This document shows, piece by piece, positions 1 through 9,601 of a DNA stretch of 64,000 nucleotides. Source of the DNA: Aureobasidium sp. EXF-3400 (Eukaryota; Ascomycota; Dothideomycetes; Dothideales; Saccotheciaceae). The DNA lies in contig SWBL01000089.1 of the NCBI GenBank assembly GCA_024195585.1, positions 1 to 64,000 of the forward strand. Reading direction: 5' to 3'. Below the pieces are notes generated by a model that searched no databases, was not told the DNA's origin, and saw only the letters and a program-made list of their open reading frames with translations. The translations under genes were made by a program, and so were the position numbers. Each line of letters starts with the position of its first letter. The stretch's first letter is position 1.

Positions 1-90
1 TGTAGAAGATGTAGAAGATGTAGAAGATGTAGAAGATGTAGAAGATGTAGAAGATGTAGAAGATGTAGAAGATGTAGAAGATGTAGAAGC
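1..90. repeat. 9-bp minisatellite (TGTAGAAGA)x10
   Basis: Ten consecutive copies of TGTAGAAGA, the last with one substitution (ending GAAGC), start at the window edge and probably continue to the left. The unit is a multiple of three, so both strands stay open across it: the plus strand reads Val-Glu-Asp repeats and the minus strand Ser-Ser-Thr repeats. It may therefore be part of a coding sequence. Confidence 0.97.
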
Positions 91-130
91 CATGATTTCT
101 TGTTTCCAGCACAACCACGAAGGTTTCTGA
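2..130 (+). CDS. possible 3' end of a gene entering from the left: (Val-Glu-Asp)n tail
   Basis: The frame starting at base 2 reads nine Val-Glu-Asp triplets, then Val-Glu-Ala and a short tail ending HNHEGF, with TGA at 128-130. No start codon lies inside the window, so it could only be the C-terminus of a gene that begins to the left. An acidic VED repeat tail is plausible for a fungal low-complexity protein, but the same repeat would be open by chance in several frames. I see no splice signals or other support. Confidence 0.22.
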   Translation, partial: VEDVEDVEDVEDVEDVEDVEDVEDVEDVEAMISCFQHNHEGF

Positions 131-905
131 TGAGTAAGATGAATGATTGGAGAGTACGAGGAAATGGTATAGATCAGCATGAGAGATCAAAATGAGTAGT
201 AAACATGATGGAAAGACTTAGGTGCACCTTTTAAAAGTTATCAGATCATCTAAGATCATAGCAAATGGTCTGATCAATCTGATTAGATTTACCGCTTCTG
301 CGACATCGGGCTTGCGTGCGCCACTGCCACCACTGATTCTCGGAGTCGTACGCGTCTCATGCCTAAATGAGGAGTCTCTTTTGTTTGCTAAGAGACCTGA
401 GCTCTCGGTGCTTGCGGAACAATGTTGTCAAGGTGATTCGAAGGATGGTCGTAGATGGAATGTCAGAAGTACTAAAGTTGAAAGCTCCACACTGAGTTGT
501 GCAAATGCATAAAAATAATTACATGAATTCTGAGGACTCCGATGTCGTTGTTTCGAGATTTGGATGCGCGATGGTGACTCTCTATTGATGTTTCCCAGAT
601 CTTGATGATCTTATAGCTCCATTAGCTAGGCTGTTCACCGATATTGGGAATCGAGGGATTGTGTTCCATCTTCGAGGACAAGCCTCTTGTGTATCCAAGT
701 ATTTGATCATCTCCGAACGCTCAACAATATCGAAAAAACATTATTCCAAGAACCAAGGTATCCAGTTACCTAAATGTCAGTTTGTCTTTGGATGTTTTTG
801 CTGACTTGCTTTTGATCAAATAGCCATCAGAATCGGAACACCCGTGGCTGCACCCTCACATTTCTGGATAAGCATTGGTAATCCAGTTGCAAGACATCAA
901 CCACA
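131..905. other. intergenic, no gene seen
   Basis: AT-rich, stop-dense sequence. The only ORF, about 96 codons at 222-512, has no recognisable composition or motif. The segment before 906 is presumably the promoter of the RWD-domain gene. Confidence 0.6.
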
Positions 906-1769
906 ATGACTTCCTCCTACCCACTACCCCCAGACCTCCTAGAGTCTCAAATCTCAACCTTGGATCTTCTTTTAGCCATGTTTCCCGATTCCAACGAATT
1001 CGACATTTCAGCTTCAGATCTCGATTTCATCACAAAGGTCCGCGACAATGGGAGTGATGGCATCACATCCACACCTTTAGAAATCAATTTGGCATTACAT
1101 GTATCTTTGGATGCTTCACATTCCATCCAAGTCAATGTAAAAGCACCACTGCAGAGTACTGAAACAGAGTCCTTGGAACCACCGCCGATTATGTTTTCGC
1201 TGCGTCAACCGATTTGGCTGGACAAAGCGAGTTTGGCATCATTGTCTTCAAACCTTCCAGAGGATATATTCAGTGCTTTGGACTTTTTGCGCGATGAAGG
1301 TGTTTCGATTATCCCTTCTGCAACGACAAAAAGTACAGCTGCAGAAACTAAAGTGTTCACTGGACCTTTGGTGCGTGTGTGGTTTTACTTTCCTTCTCTC
1401 AGCACAAGAGAGAAGCGGCAACATATGGTGGATTGGGCACCTTCGTACTCTCTGACGGGGTTTGTTCTCGCTGGAAAACCGGGACTACTATGTTTGGAGG
1501 GCTCAGCGACTAATATCGATGCCTATATGAATGAGATCAAGACAGTTTCTTGGGGCGACATCCCCTCACATCAGAAGAAGGTGTCGGAGAGGTACAGAGA
1601 AACTGGTCCAGAGGTCACAAGGGCATTTGATGGCATGATAGAAATCACGGATCTAGTGGGTGAGAGGCATGGAGCTAGACAAAATAGAGGTGATATGGCT
1701 GCTATAGAGGCTTGGTTGAAGGAAAGAGGATTGGGAGATATGTTTGAAAGTGTAATATTGCAGAGTTGA
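906..1769 (+). CDS. RWD / DUF1115 domain protein (RWDD2-like)
   Basis: Single-exon protein of 287 aa. The N-terminal ~150 residues have an RWD-domain look: an opening helix (LLESQISTLDLLLAMFP) and the strand pair around NLALHVSLDA. The C-terminal half matches the DUF1115 region of RWDD2 proteins, with the motif VWFYFPSLSTREKR and a GKPGLLCLEG strand followed by a helix. RWD domains are protein-interaction folds related to E2 ubiquitin-conjugating enzymes. RWDD2-type proteins have no established enzymatic role, so the function here is unknown. The gene converges tail-to-tail with UBA4, only 6 bp between the stop codons, so their 3' UTRs must overlap. The first in-frame ATG is used. Confidence 0.85.
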   Translation: MTSSYPLPPDLLESQISTLDLLLAMFPDSNEFDISASDLDFITKVRDNGSDGITSTPLEINLALHVSLDASHSIQVNVKAPLQSTETESLEPPPIMFSLRQPIWLDKASLASLSSNLPEDIFSALDFLRDEGVSIIPSATTKSTAAETKVFTGPLVRVWFYFPSLSTREKRQHMVDWAPSYSLTGFVLAGKPGLLCLEGSATNIDAYMNEIKTVSWGDIPSHQKKVSERYRETGPEVTRAFDGMIEITDLVGERHGARQNRGDMAAIEAWLKERGLGDMFESVILQS

Positions 1770-1775
1770 AAATTC

Positions 1776-3248
1776 TCAATAATCAGGCCAATCGGGGTCC
1801 ACCTCATTTCTCCATGCGCGGAAGCCGCCGTGAACGTCTTTTATACTCTTCATGTTGCCTGAGCTCATCGTCTCCAACATCTGCACGGCAAGCTGCGAGT
1901 CATTGCCGAGTTTGCAGACTACTAGGACATCTCTTCCCTTGAGATCTTCGAGGATCTGGGCGTCCTCGCGGAGACGAGTTTGTAGTCCTTGGTACGGCAG
2001 GTTTATGCTGTTGGGAAGACTGCACAGCTCGAATTGTGTTTGATCGCGGACGTCAAGGACGATCGGGGCATCATCGTCATGTGGTGATGCAGATGCGAGA
2101 GTGGAAAGCAAATCGTTGGCAGTTATGCGTGACGTAGGTGGTAGTATGTCCACTGGATTGGTGACGCCGCAGAAGGCCACGTAGTCCATGGACCCAGAAG
2201 TCAGACTTGATTCGGTGACAGTATGATTTGCCGAACACGAAGCACAATCAAGACGTCTTGAGCGTAGTTTGACATTCCTGAATTGAGGTATGCTGTAGGC
2301 AGAGAAAAGAAGAAGGGATGGAGGAGCCGCCGCAGCCTTGGGCGGAGAGGTGATGAGTTTGATGGCCTCCAAAGCTTGAAGGATGCCCATGGCGCCAACG
2401 ACGGGACCCAGGATACCACCTTCACCACAGCTGACGACAGACTCAGCAGGTGGAGGGCGTGGAAAGACGCAACGATAGCAAGGACCACCGTCTGATGCAC
2501 CAGGAGCCCGTGGAGGATTGTTCAAGACCGTCAACTGGCCTTCTGTGCGTAGAGCAGAAGCCGATACAAGAGGCTTTCCTGACAAGACGCAGGCATCCGA
2601 GATGAGGTAGCGTGAAGTTGGATGGTCTGTACAATCAAGTACGAAGTCATAATTGGAGAAGATATCTAGTGCAGTGGAAGGGGTGAGATGGGCCCTGTGT
2701 GGGATGTAGTTGACATTCGGATTCAAGCCGCGCAGATAGGCAATTGCGCTGTCAACCTTGAACATATCGACGCGATCGGTGGAATGAGCGATTTGACGGT
2801 GGAGGTTTGATTCTTCTACAGTGTCGCCGTCTACCAGGCCCAGAGTGCCGACGCCAGCGCCAGCAAGATATGCAGAAGCAGGACAACCCAGGCCTCCAGC
2901 GCCAACGATGAGTACTCGGGCGGCCTTCAGTCGCAATTGTCCTTGCAAGCCGACCTGGGGCATGATGAGCTGGCGTCCGTAGCGCTTGAACTCGGCATTG
3001 CTGAGGCCGAATCTCTGGTTGGGTTGTTGGTCGTGGTAGTATTGGTGTTGGGGGCTGTTCAGAGCGCCCAGGATCTCTTGCTGCCAGTCTGTCTCGAGCT
3101 TGCCAGCATCTTGGGCACGGTGTTGGGCTTCTTCAGCATGAGCCAACTGTTCTCTGAGATTGGATAGTTGTTCCTCGGTGGCCTGGATCTGTTGGCGGAG
3201 TGCTGCGACCTGTGCATCGACGGCCGACGTCGAAAAGACGGTCGCCAT
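1776..3248 (-). CDS. UBA4: Uba4/MOCS3-type adenylyltransferase-sulfurtransferase
   Basis: 490 aa from the ATG at 3248; an in-frame ATG at 3275 would add 9 residues, but the MATVF start is more family-like. The N-terminus is a coiled coil (about 10-45). The E1-like ThiF domain carries the nucleotide-binding GAGGLGCPASAYLAGAG segment, the zinc pairs CYRC and CASC, and the conserved Cys in SVVSCGEGGILGPVVG. The last ~110 residues are a rhodanese domain with the persulfide Cys in VVCKLGNDSQ. Uba4 adenylates Urm1 (and the MoaD-type Cnx5/MOCS2A partner) and loads it with sulfur, feeding 2-thiolation of the tRNA wobble uridine, protein urmylation and often molybdopterin synthesis. Cytosolic. All catalytic positions look intact. 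Divergent from the SET-domain gene with about 155 bp between start codons. Confidence 0.95.
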   Translation of the reverse strand: MATVFSTSAVDAQVAALRQQIQATEEQLSNLREQLAHAEEAQHRAQDAGKLETDWQQEILGALNSPQHQYYHDQQPNQRFGLSNAEFKRYGRQLIMPQVGLQGQLRLKAARVLIVGAGGLGCPASAYLAGAGVGTLGLVDGDTVEESNLHRQIAHSTDRVDMFKVDSAIAYLRGLNPNVNYIPHRAHLTPSTALDIFSNYDFVLDCTDHPTSRYLISDACVLSGKPLVSASALRTEGQLTVLNNPPRAPGASDGGPCYRCVFPRPPPAESVVSCGEGGILGPVVGAMGILQALEAIKLITSPPKAAAAPPSLLLFSAYSIPQFRNVKLRSRRLDCASCSANHTVTESSLTSGSMDYVAFCGVTNPVDILPPTSRITANDLLSTLASASPHDDDAPIVLDVRDQTQFELCSLPNSINLPYQGLQTRLREDAQILEDLKGRDVLVVCKLGNDSQLAVQMLETMSSGNMKSIKDVHGGFRAWRNEVDPDWPDY

Positions 3249-3403
3249 TTCTTGTCTGCAAGGGTCGAGTGTCAAGTGTTAAGGGTCTGGAGGTTGAAAC
3301 GTGCGAGCAGCAGCGGGGCAGCAGTTTGAGCGGCTCTTTTCCGCGACACAGACAAGAAGTTTTTGCGCCATCTCAATCTTCTTGCATTCCACAATCAGCA
3401 ATC

Positions 3404-4162
3404 ATGTCGGAACAAGAAGCAGCAATCACTTCAGAACAAGAAGGAGCATTGCAGGAGGAAGCCGCACCACAACAACAAGACGTGCTGCAGCAAGAATTGC
3501 CCGTCGACTGGCCTGCAGATATCGAGTACCTGCGTCGTCCCAAAATCTCTCCGGCCGTACCTGCCATCGCTCTCAAGATCCTCAACAGTCCCACTGCTGC
3601 TACTGCTTCCTTCACCCGCTTCTCTGCCGACGCCTTGTCCTTTCCCAATCCTGACGTTCGCATTGTCCCTCTCAATGATCCAGACCATCCCGCCCATGGC
3701 CAATATGGTCTCGCTGCCATGAAGCACTTCCATCCCGGCAACTTCATCCTACCATACATTGGTCTTCTGCACACCAACAAGCCTGAAGACACGGACCCCG
3801 ACTCTGAATACGATATATCGCTCGATCGAGATCTTGACCTCGCCCAAGATGCTGCAAAATCCGGCAACGAAGCGCGTTTCATCAACGACTACCGCGGCAT
3901 CGCCGACGCTCCCAATGCAGAGTTCCGCGATATCTGGGTTCAGACTGCCGAAAAAAAGTGGGAGCGCTGGATCGGCATCTTCACTGTGACCACTGGCAAG
4001 TCCGGCATGAGAAAAAATGGCATCAGGCCAGGAGAGGAGATTCTTGTCAGCTACGGCAAGGCTTTCTGGAAAGACAAGAAGGACGAATGGGTCGCTCCAA
4101 AGAAGAAATACCCTACACAGGAGAAACATGGGAACCTGAGAAGAGCACGCGTACGAAAGTGA
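3404..4162 (+). CDS. small SET-domain protein
   Basis: 252 aa from the ATG at 3404, the first Met of a compositionally normal protein. The frame stays open upstream to 3200, but that would overlap the UBA4 start. The N-terminal ~40 residues are a Glu/Gln-rich linker. Residues ~65-235 form a SET domain: GQYGLAAMKHFHPGNFI (start of SET), ARFINDYRGI and RPGEEILVSYGKAFW. In classical methyltransferases the last two blocks read NHSC and YDY; here the first is NDYRG and the second SYG. This variant recurs in a fungal SET subfamily of undefined substrate. SET proteins use S-adenosylmethionine to methylate lysines; whether this one acts on histones cannot be told. It shares a bidirectional promoter with UBA4. 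Confidence 0.85.
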   Translation: MSEQEAAITSEQEGALQEEAAPQQQDVLQQELPVDWPADIEYLRRPKISPAVPAIALKILNSPTAATASFTRFSADALSFPNPDVRIVPLNDPDHPAHGQYGLAAMKHFHPGNFILPYIGLLHTNKPEDTDPDSEYDISLDRDLDLAQDAAKSGNEARFINDYRGIADAPNAEFRDIWVQTAEKKWERWIGIFTVTTGKSGMRKNGIRPGEEILVSYGKAFWKDKKDEWVAPKKKYPTQEKHGNLRRARVRK

Positions 4163-5229
4163 TAACTTCTGCCCCAACCATAAGCCAGATCAATTCGTGA
4201 CACAGGCAGGGAGAACACGCTGTTCGCCTCGTGCGCTTCCATGGGATTGAAAAACGCGCCCGCTGTGCGCATACATGGTCCTCATATCCAGTGTACCACG
4301 GCTATGCCTATTCCCAAGCCACTGGCCTCGGTGACCATCTCTAAAGGCTCGCTTACGACCCTCTTTTGACGTCACTGGTCAATGCCTTTCGTCTTTGCAT
4401 TCGACCAAACGGCCGTTTTTTACAGTCGAAGCCCAAAAAACCATCACGCGCTCAAGAAACATGGAGTTCGCATGTCCTTCTCCAGGTTCTACATCTGCTG
4501 ACCTGCATGTATCAATTCTCGATCAACCGCCGGGTAATTTTCCTTGTGCGGCCCGGTGCATCGATCCATCGAAGCCCACATCCAGGGATCAACAGGGTCG
4601 CAATGGATAAATTCAGAGAACCGTGATGGTCATCTTATGTCATTTATGACCTTTATGATATGAAAAATAGGTCACCGTGGAGAAATCTTGGTCGATTCTT
4701 CCATCATGTTTGTAGCGTCTATTCCGTAGCTGGGAGACACAAATGATGTATATTTTTCTCGAGCCAAGGGCAGCGCAAGTCGCGAAGGACTCAAGTCTTG
4801 TTATGCGAAAGATACAAAGTTACACCAAGACACCGGCTTAACGCCCACATGCACCAACTGTTGTTCCTACATAACCAATTCTCCCTTTCCCAAAGTGACC
4901 AGTTCCTTGTTTATTTTACTGGCTGTGCATTTACTTATTCCTCAATGCTCAAGAAGGCCAGTGCACCGCCATTACGTAGGTAGGCCGTTTCTTCCGCGTT
5001 CGCGCGGCTCTGCTTCTCGGTCAGCGAAGGGCAAAAGTATATAGATCACGGGCCCGGAACGCCATCGTCGGCAAGGGGACTTTATACATTTCTGCGCCTT
5101 CTACTCATGCTCTGTAGACCCCTCTTCTTGGACCCCTCTCATCCCTTCAGCCAGCTGGACAATCTGTGACATCAATTGCTGGACTGATTCAAACAACGGA
5201 AATTTTGAAACTAAAAGGGAGAGTGGAAA
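4163..5229. other. intergenic; promoter of the next gene
   Basis: No coding or RNA gene is supported; short ORFs at 4366-4626 and 4798-4983 lack coding character. A TATATAG sequence at 5038-5044, about 190 bp before the ATG at 5230, could be a TATA element. Confidence 0.5.
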
Positions 5230-6819
5230 ATGGCGAGTCCCTTTGCTTCCATCGCCAACCAGAGGGTCTCATCTCAACGACCGCCGCGAGAAACACCGGA
5301 ACTGGATTTTGACAGATGCGCCGCCTTACACAACACAATAGCCATCTATGGCTGGTTACGCAGTGGTCGCAAGGTCGCCGACATGGACCGCAAAACCTGG
5401 TGGCAGAAGCACGGCAACACAACACTGGAAATCTTGTTACGGCCTTCTTTGGTCAGATTTCTGAAGAAGATTTTTGACTTGCCGGGAGGAGACGGAAGCC
5501 ATTTTTTCTACTACATCAGCAGAGTTGCGAAGCCCAGAGAAATGCTGTATCTCGGAGATTTGCTGGATGATGACGAGAAGCAGATCAAAGGAGAGAAACA
5601 CCGGTTTGTCACTTTGTATATGACGAACAAGGAGTTGGTTAGCCAACGGAGTGGCATTGTGTAAGAGAATCTTCGATCTCGATGGAAAATCCGCGCTTTT
5701 TCAATTCTTGAAGAGAAACTGCAAGCAGATGATTATCGAAAAAAATTAGAGGAGAAGACAGGGCTAATCACGGAATACAGATACGATCAGGTGACTGGCA
5801 AGGCAATCTTCATGCCTACCTTTTTACACATCTTCGATCTGTACGACCAAAAGTTACCATGGCAAAGACTAGAATCGATTCTCAGCGCTTATATCGACAT
5901 GATTGAAGCAGGAAAGGCTGTAGCATTACACGAGTCTATTGGTCGTGAACCACGTCTCGGACCAGTCCAGGGCCCCGATGGTCAAACATCATGGCAGGAA
6001 ATCGCGCCCTCAGGACCAAAAGTAGACCCTTATACTGGAGCTCGGCGGTCACGCTACGACACACACCCTTGGAGTCTTGTATCATACACTCAAGGAGACT
6101 TGACTTCGTGCCTCAAACTCTGGGAGCAGCTTTTCACAGAAATCGAGATCAGGAGTGGATTACGAGACGAAGAAGAAGATCCAAACACCACACCCTTGTG
6201 CAGTCGATCCGGGCTTTCCGCTGCAGGCGTACCGAGAGGATTTGCATATGATCTATTATCACACGCCCGGCAACCACGAATTTGGTACGTGGCACCAGGA
6301 ATTCGCCTGCCGCAAGCATCCGAGTTTGTGAACCAGCCCTTCAAAAACGTCGCTGCGAAATACCCGAAAGAAACCGAGGGTATCAAAATGCCGTTCTTGT
6401 TTTTCCGCGCAGAGGGCACAGTAACCTCCAAACAAGCAAACTTCCGCTGGCCCTTTAGCACAGTGCAAGAAGTGCCTTGCGGTCTATATCTCGACTCGTA
6501 TCCGAACAAGGAAAACCCATTTGAGGATGCATGTCGCCTTGTACTGCCTTTCCCAGTAGGAGGAAACAAGAAAGCCAGGACCAGCGATGGCCGATTGATG
6601 CAAAAGAGCCATACAGAGGTGTATGCTCATGGCATCAATCCCTTTACCTTGCGCCATGGCCCTAAGTTGACGGCGATATTGGAGAATTGGTTGATGAATG
6701 TTAAAAGTGGGCATTGGGCTGTAGATGAGCAAGGTGTTTCTGGCGGCGTGGAGGCTTGGAAGCAGGCAGACACGGAAGATCATTGGGACAAGTATGTTTC
6801 GTCGCATCTAGCATTGTAG
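5230..6819 (+). CDS. conserved-looking fungal protein of unknown function, two exons
   Basis: I do not recognise this protein. Exon 1 is 5230-5660 and exon 2 is 5781-6819, giving 489 aa. The intron (5661-5780) has a GTAAGA donor, a CTAAT branch-like site and a TACAG acceptor, and is 120 bp, a multiple of three. Apart from the TAA formed at its donor (5662-5664), the intron is open in the same frame and reads like protein, so an unspliced transcript would give a 144-aa product. The protein has no signal peptide or clear membrane segment. It is mixed alpha/beta in composition, with an aromatic-rich N-terminus and a C-terminal segment rich in Trp and Gly. A TATA-like element lies upstream at 5038. 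Genuineness is well supported by length and splicing; function is open. Confidence 0.75.
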
Positions 6820-7234
6820 GAGTAGTATGGGAGCATAGTGAGCTTTTTTTTTTTTTTATAGCATTAGCTGGTCTGATTTGAAATGACAAATAGCTTTGTC
6901 ACATGCCAGGAGTTCCTAAAAATTGCTCAGCTTGAGATGATTGACATGTGAATCTTCGATCCTGTGAACAGTCTATCGCAGCGAGTAATGAATGCGATTG
7001 AATATGCCTTCTGCAAGAGCAGAGAACATCCAATCGCACTCACAAATGCCAAGACATGGCTCGAGACGAGAATTGGCGCAGTCTGTAGTTTTGGCCTACC
7101 GTCCACAACGTCACCGTCGCCCTCGGCTTCCATCTTGAATTTCCTATCCAGTTGCCTTCGCGAAATGCCTACTCACCATAACTTTTATCAACCAAACATA
7201 TCTACTGGAGACGAGGTATTCGGACACAGTCGCC
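6820..7234. other. intergenic, with a T-tract
   Basis: Holds a run of about 15 Ts shortly after the upstream gene's stop codon (near 6844-6858) and the promoter of the F-box-like gene. No gene seen. Confidence 0.5.
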
Positions 7235-8230
7235 ATGTCTTACCTGGATGCGGCCCAGTCAAGCCGGGTCTCTCAAGCATATCTAACGCTTGGCTTGGTG
7301 CCCATCAGCTCGCAATATCATTCAGGTGCAAGAGCATTTGCAAAACATCGGCGCAAGATTGCCATTCAAGATGAGAAGCTTGCACTCTCCCGAGAAGAAA
7401 CCGTGCAAGATCCGCGGTTAGACACAGAGGAGCCTTTTCCGTTCATGGATCTACCAGCAGAAATCAGAGTTCGGATATATCAGTACGCTCTAGCACGGCC
7501 ACGGAGATTGCATCTGGAAGTCATGCGAACACCAGCTCTAGCTTGTGTTTGCAAGCAAATCAGACAGGAATGTCTTCCGACGTTTCTGCGAGTAAACAGT
7601 TTTCAAGCTTCTTACACAAGAGGCCTAGACGGAACTTTTGGTCTGACCTTCGCGGACGAGACTCTAGCATGGTTAAAGACGCTACCATTCACAACGAGAA
7701 TGTTTCAAGATATCAGAGTCACGTTTCAAGGAGATCTCGGACAGACAGGCCACAGATCAGTCGTCTTCCAAATTTTCGCCACGGCAAAGAAAACCTGGGT
7801 TAACCATTTTGATCGCTGGTGTCCTTTCTGCATAGATGGCTTTTACGGCTCTGAATACCATCTACCACACCCAAACTACGACCACCCCTGTCTGAAGACC
7901 AATCCTCTCAAGCTCAAGGGCATGCACGATGAGTTCGTAGCCGCTGTAGAGCGTACCTACTTCAAGCTTTCGGACGACTGGGGCAGGGGTGGTCTTTCCA
8001 TTTCCGAAGTCATCGATCTCGGAAACGCGGCAGATGAAATCAAGCAGAACCCAGATGTGTTTATACCGTTTTGCTTTTCGATACAGAAGTTGATTGAGCA
8101 TACGGACAAGATTGAGAAGTGGGCGAGTGTGTATAGTGATTACTTGGCGTCGCAAAGGGCGCAGGAGGCTTTGTTGGAGGCTGAAGGACTTGCGCAAGAG
8201 GATCCTGCTCTGCAGTGGACAGATGGTTGA
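7235..8230 (+). CDS. F-box-like / 2EXR domain protein
   Basis: Single exon, 331 aa. The diagnostic block is at about residues 67-85 (FPFMDLPAEIRVRIYQYAL), the F-box-like motif found in a very large Pezizomycotina family often annotated 2EXR or F-box. It is followed by LACVCKQIRQECLPTFLRVN, the conserved second helix. The rest is lineage-specific, including a possible Cys/His pair in RWCPFCIDG. F-box proteins usually link substrates to SCF ubiquitin ligases, but for this family that role is mostly unproven. The window holds a second member at 16932-17888. The gene converges tail-to-tail with the TYW2-like gene, 6 bp apart. Confidence 0.82.
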   Translation: MSYLDAAQSSRVSQAYLTLGLVPISSQYHSGARAFAKHRRKIAIQDEKLALSREETVQDPRLDTEEPFPFMDLPAEIRVRIYQYALARPRRLHLEVMRTPALACVCKQIRQECLPTFLRVNSFQASYTRGLDGTFGLTFADETLAWLKTLPFTTRMFQDIRVTFQGDLGQTGHRSVVFQIFATAKKTWVNHFDRWCPFCIDGFYGSEYHLPHPNYDHPCLKTNPLKLKGMHDEFVAAVERTYFKLSDDWGRGGLSISEVIDLGNAADEIKQNPDVFIPFCFSIQKLIEHTDKIEKWASVYSDYLASQRAQEALLEAEGLAQEDPALQWTDG

Positions 8231-8236
8231 GATACT

Positions 8237-9601
8237 TCATATTCGAATTGGAGGGATGTGGATATCCACGATACAGTGCAGTACACCTGGAGCCTCTGGG
8301 CCTATGCGCTGGATGTGTTGCACTACTGGCCTTCTGGGGATACCTTTGACATCTGTCAAGTACCCTCTTTCCCGATCCAGCGTTTCGACAACAGCCTCGA
8401 GCTCAGCTCTGGTCTTGTTGGCGCCATAAACCACCTCTTGCATACGATACGTCTCGTGTATGTGTAACCATCCCCCCAGCCTCGGATCCAGGACCGCTGC
8501 TGCTATCGCATGAAGGTTGCGAGATGTAGGCAGAAGTCCACAGTTTACATGTCTGACCGGAGGTAAAGAGTTTCTCAAGCCAAGTATCCTGCTTGAAGCT
8601 TTCTCGCCATCTTCGACGAACGCCATCACTCTGGTCTTTGAGGATAGCTTGACCTTTTTGCTTTGGATCCGATCGGCGTGGTAGACCTGAACGTGCCATC
8701 TGTTCTTCATTGCGCCTCTTCTCAAGCCCTCTATGCTCCATGGATTTGCATCCCAGCAGAGGACTTTTTGGACCCCAGCTGCGGCGAAGCTGAAAGCAAT
8801 GGCACCAGATCCTGCAGACAGATCCACTGCAGTACATCCCTTATGTGTACTTTGAGCAATCATCGACGTCTTCAGACTCGACATGTACAGCAATCTGGCG
8901 CTTTGTGGGGCGTTGCTGTGGGGTGAAGTGGTGTAGCGAGGAGCCCAGTACTGTGTCATGCCATTTTGCTTGGTGCTGACCCAAGAGGCATTGTCGAAGT
9001 CATCCTGGGTTGGTTGCTGTTGTCTGCACACGACTATATAGTCTTCTTGTGAAGGAAGAGGTTCATTCGAGCGTGGCGCAAGCTTGGTGTTGTCTTCTTC
9101 TGCAGACACGCCAGAAACGCCGCTGTCGTGTCTTTGGGGTGCTGAAGGCGGGTCCGTGGTCTGGAAGGGGTAGCTCAGACGTTGGCCACAGACGGCTAGG
9201 TAGATGCTTTCGATCTCGTCGGGCTCGAGGTTGCTCAACAGGTCATTCCATGGCTCCATGTGGTGTTGGAAGGCGTGCTTGATGCTGCTGCACTGCAGCA
9301 ACGGAATGCTGTAAAAGATTGATGAGTCGTGGAACAAGGCTTCGACATTGGTTGGTGTGTGATGCAAAAGAAAAAGGAAAAGGTAAAACGGCAAAGAAGG
9401 ATCTAAAGGAGGGTTTTCTTTTCGTTTGGTAGAAGTGGTGACAATCACGTCCGTCCCTGAACTGTTGCGATCCCTAGGCTTAGGGATTGGCGGTGCTCGA
9501 GATCGGGCAGGGTTTTGACGTGAGGTGGTGACGATGATCTTCACCCGAAACCGATATATCTGCTGTTTTATTGTGCGGTACCTTTTTGAATCGTCTGGCA
9601 C
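8237..9601 (-). CDS. TYW2: TYW2/TRM12-like tRNA wybutosine-synthesising aminocarboxypropyl transferase
   Basis: 454 aa if the first ATG (9601) is used; an internal Met at 9259 (MEPWNDLL) would give 340 aa, and the N-terminal ~110 residues are less convincing. The C-terminal 230 residues are the class-I SAM-binding fold: VDLSAGSGAIAFSFAAAG (motif I), LCWDANPWSIEGLRRG (acidic loop plus helix) and the family-typical RHVNCGLLPTS followed by GGWLHIHE. TYW2 transfers the 3-amino-3-carboxypropyl group of S-adenosylmethionine to the C7 of 4-demethylwyosine at G37 of tRNA-Phe, a step in wybutosine synthesis that helps keep the reading frame. Related Trm5 folds share motif I, but the LLP and HIHE blocks favour TYW2. 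Confidence 0.82.
   Translation of the reverse strand: MPDDSKRYRTIKQQIYRFRVKIIVTTSRQNPARSRAPPIPKPRDRNSSGTDVIVTTSTKRKENPPLDPSLPFYLFLFLLHHTPTNVEALFHDSSIFYSIPLLQCSSIKHAFQHHMEPWNDLLSNLEPDEIESIYLAVCGQRLSYPFQTTDPPSAPQRHDSGVSGVSAEEDNTKLAPRSNEPLPSQEDYIVVCRQQQPTQDDFDNASWVSTKQNGMTQYWAPRYTTSPHSNAPQSARLLYMSSLKTSMIAQSTHKGCTAVDLSAGSGAIAFSFAAAGVQKVLCWDANPWSIEGLRRGAMKNRWHVQVYHADRIQSKKVKLSSKTRVMAFVEDGEKASSRILGLRNSLPPVRHVNCGLLPTSRNLHAIAAAVLDPRLGGWLHIHETYRMQEVVYGANKTRAELEAVVETLDRERGYLTDVKGIPRRPVVQHIQRIGPEAPGVLHCIVDIHIPPIRI

Noticed and set aside
1..90. CRISPR-like array
   Set aside because: Units are contiguous without spacers and the genome is eukaryotic; it is a minisatellite.
222..512. 96-codon ORF near the left edge
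   Set aside because: No coding composition or motif.
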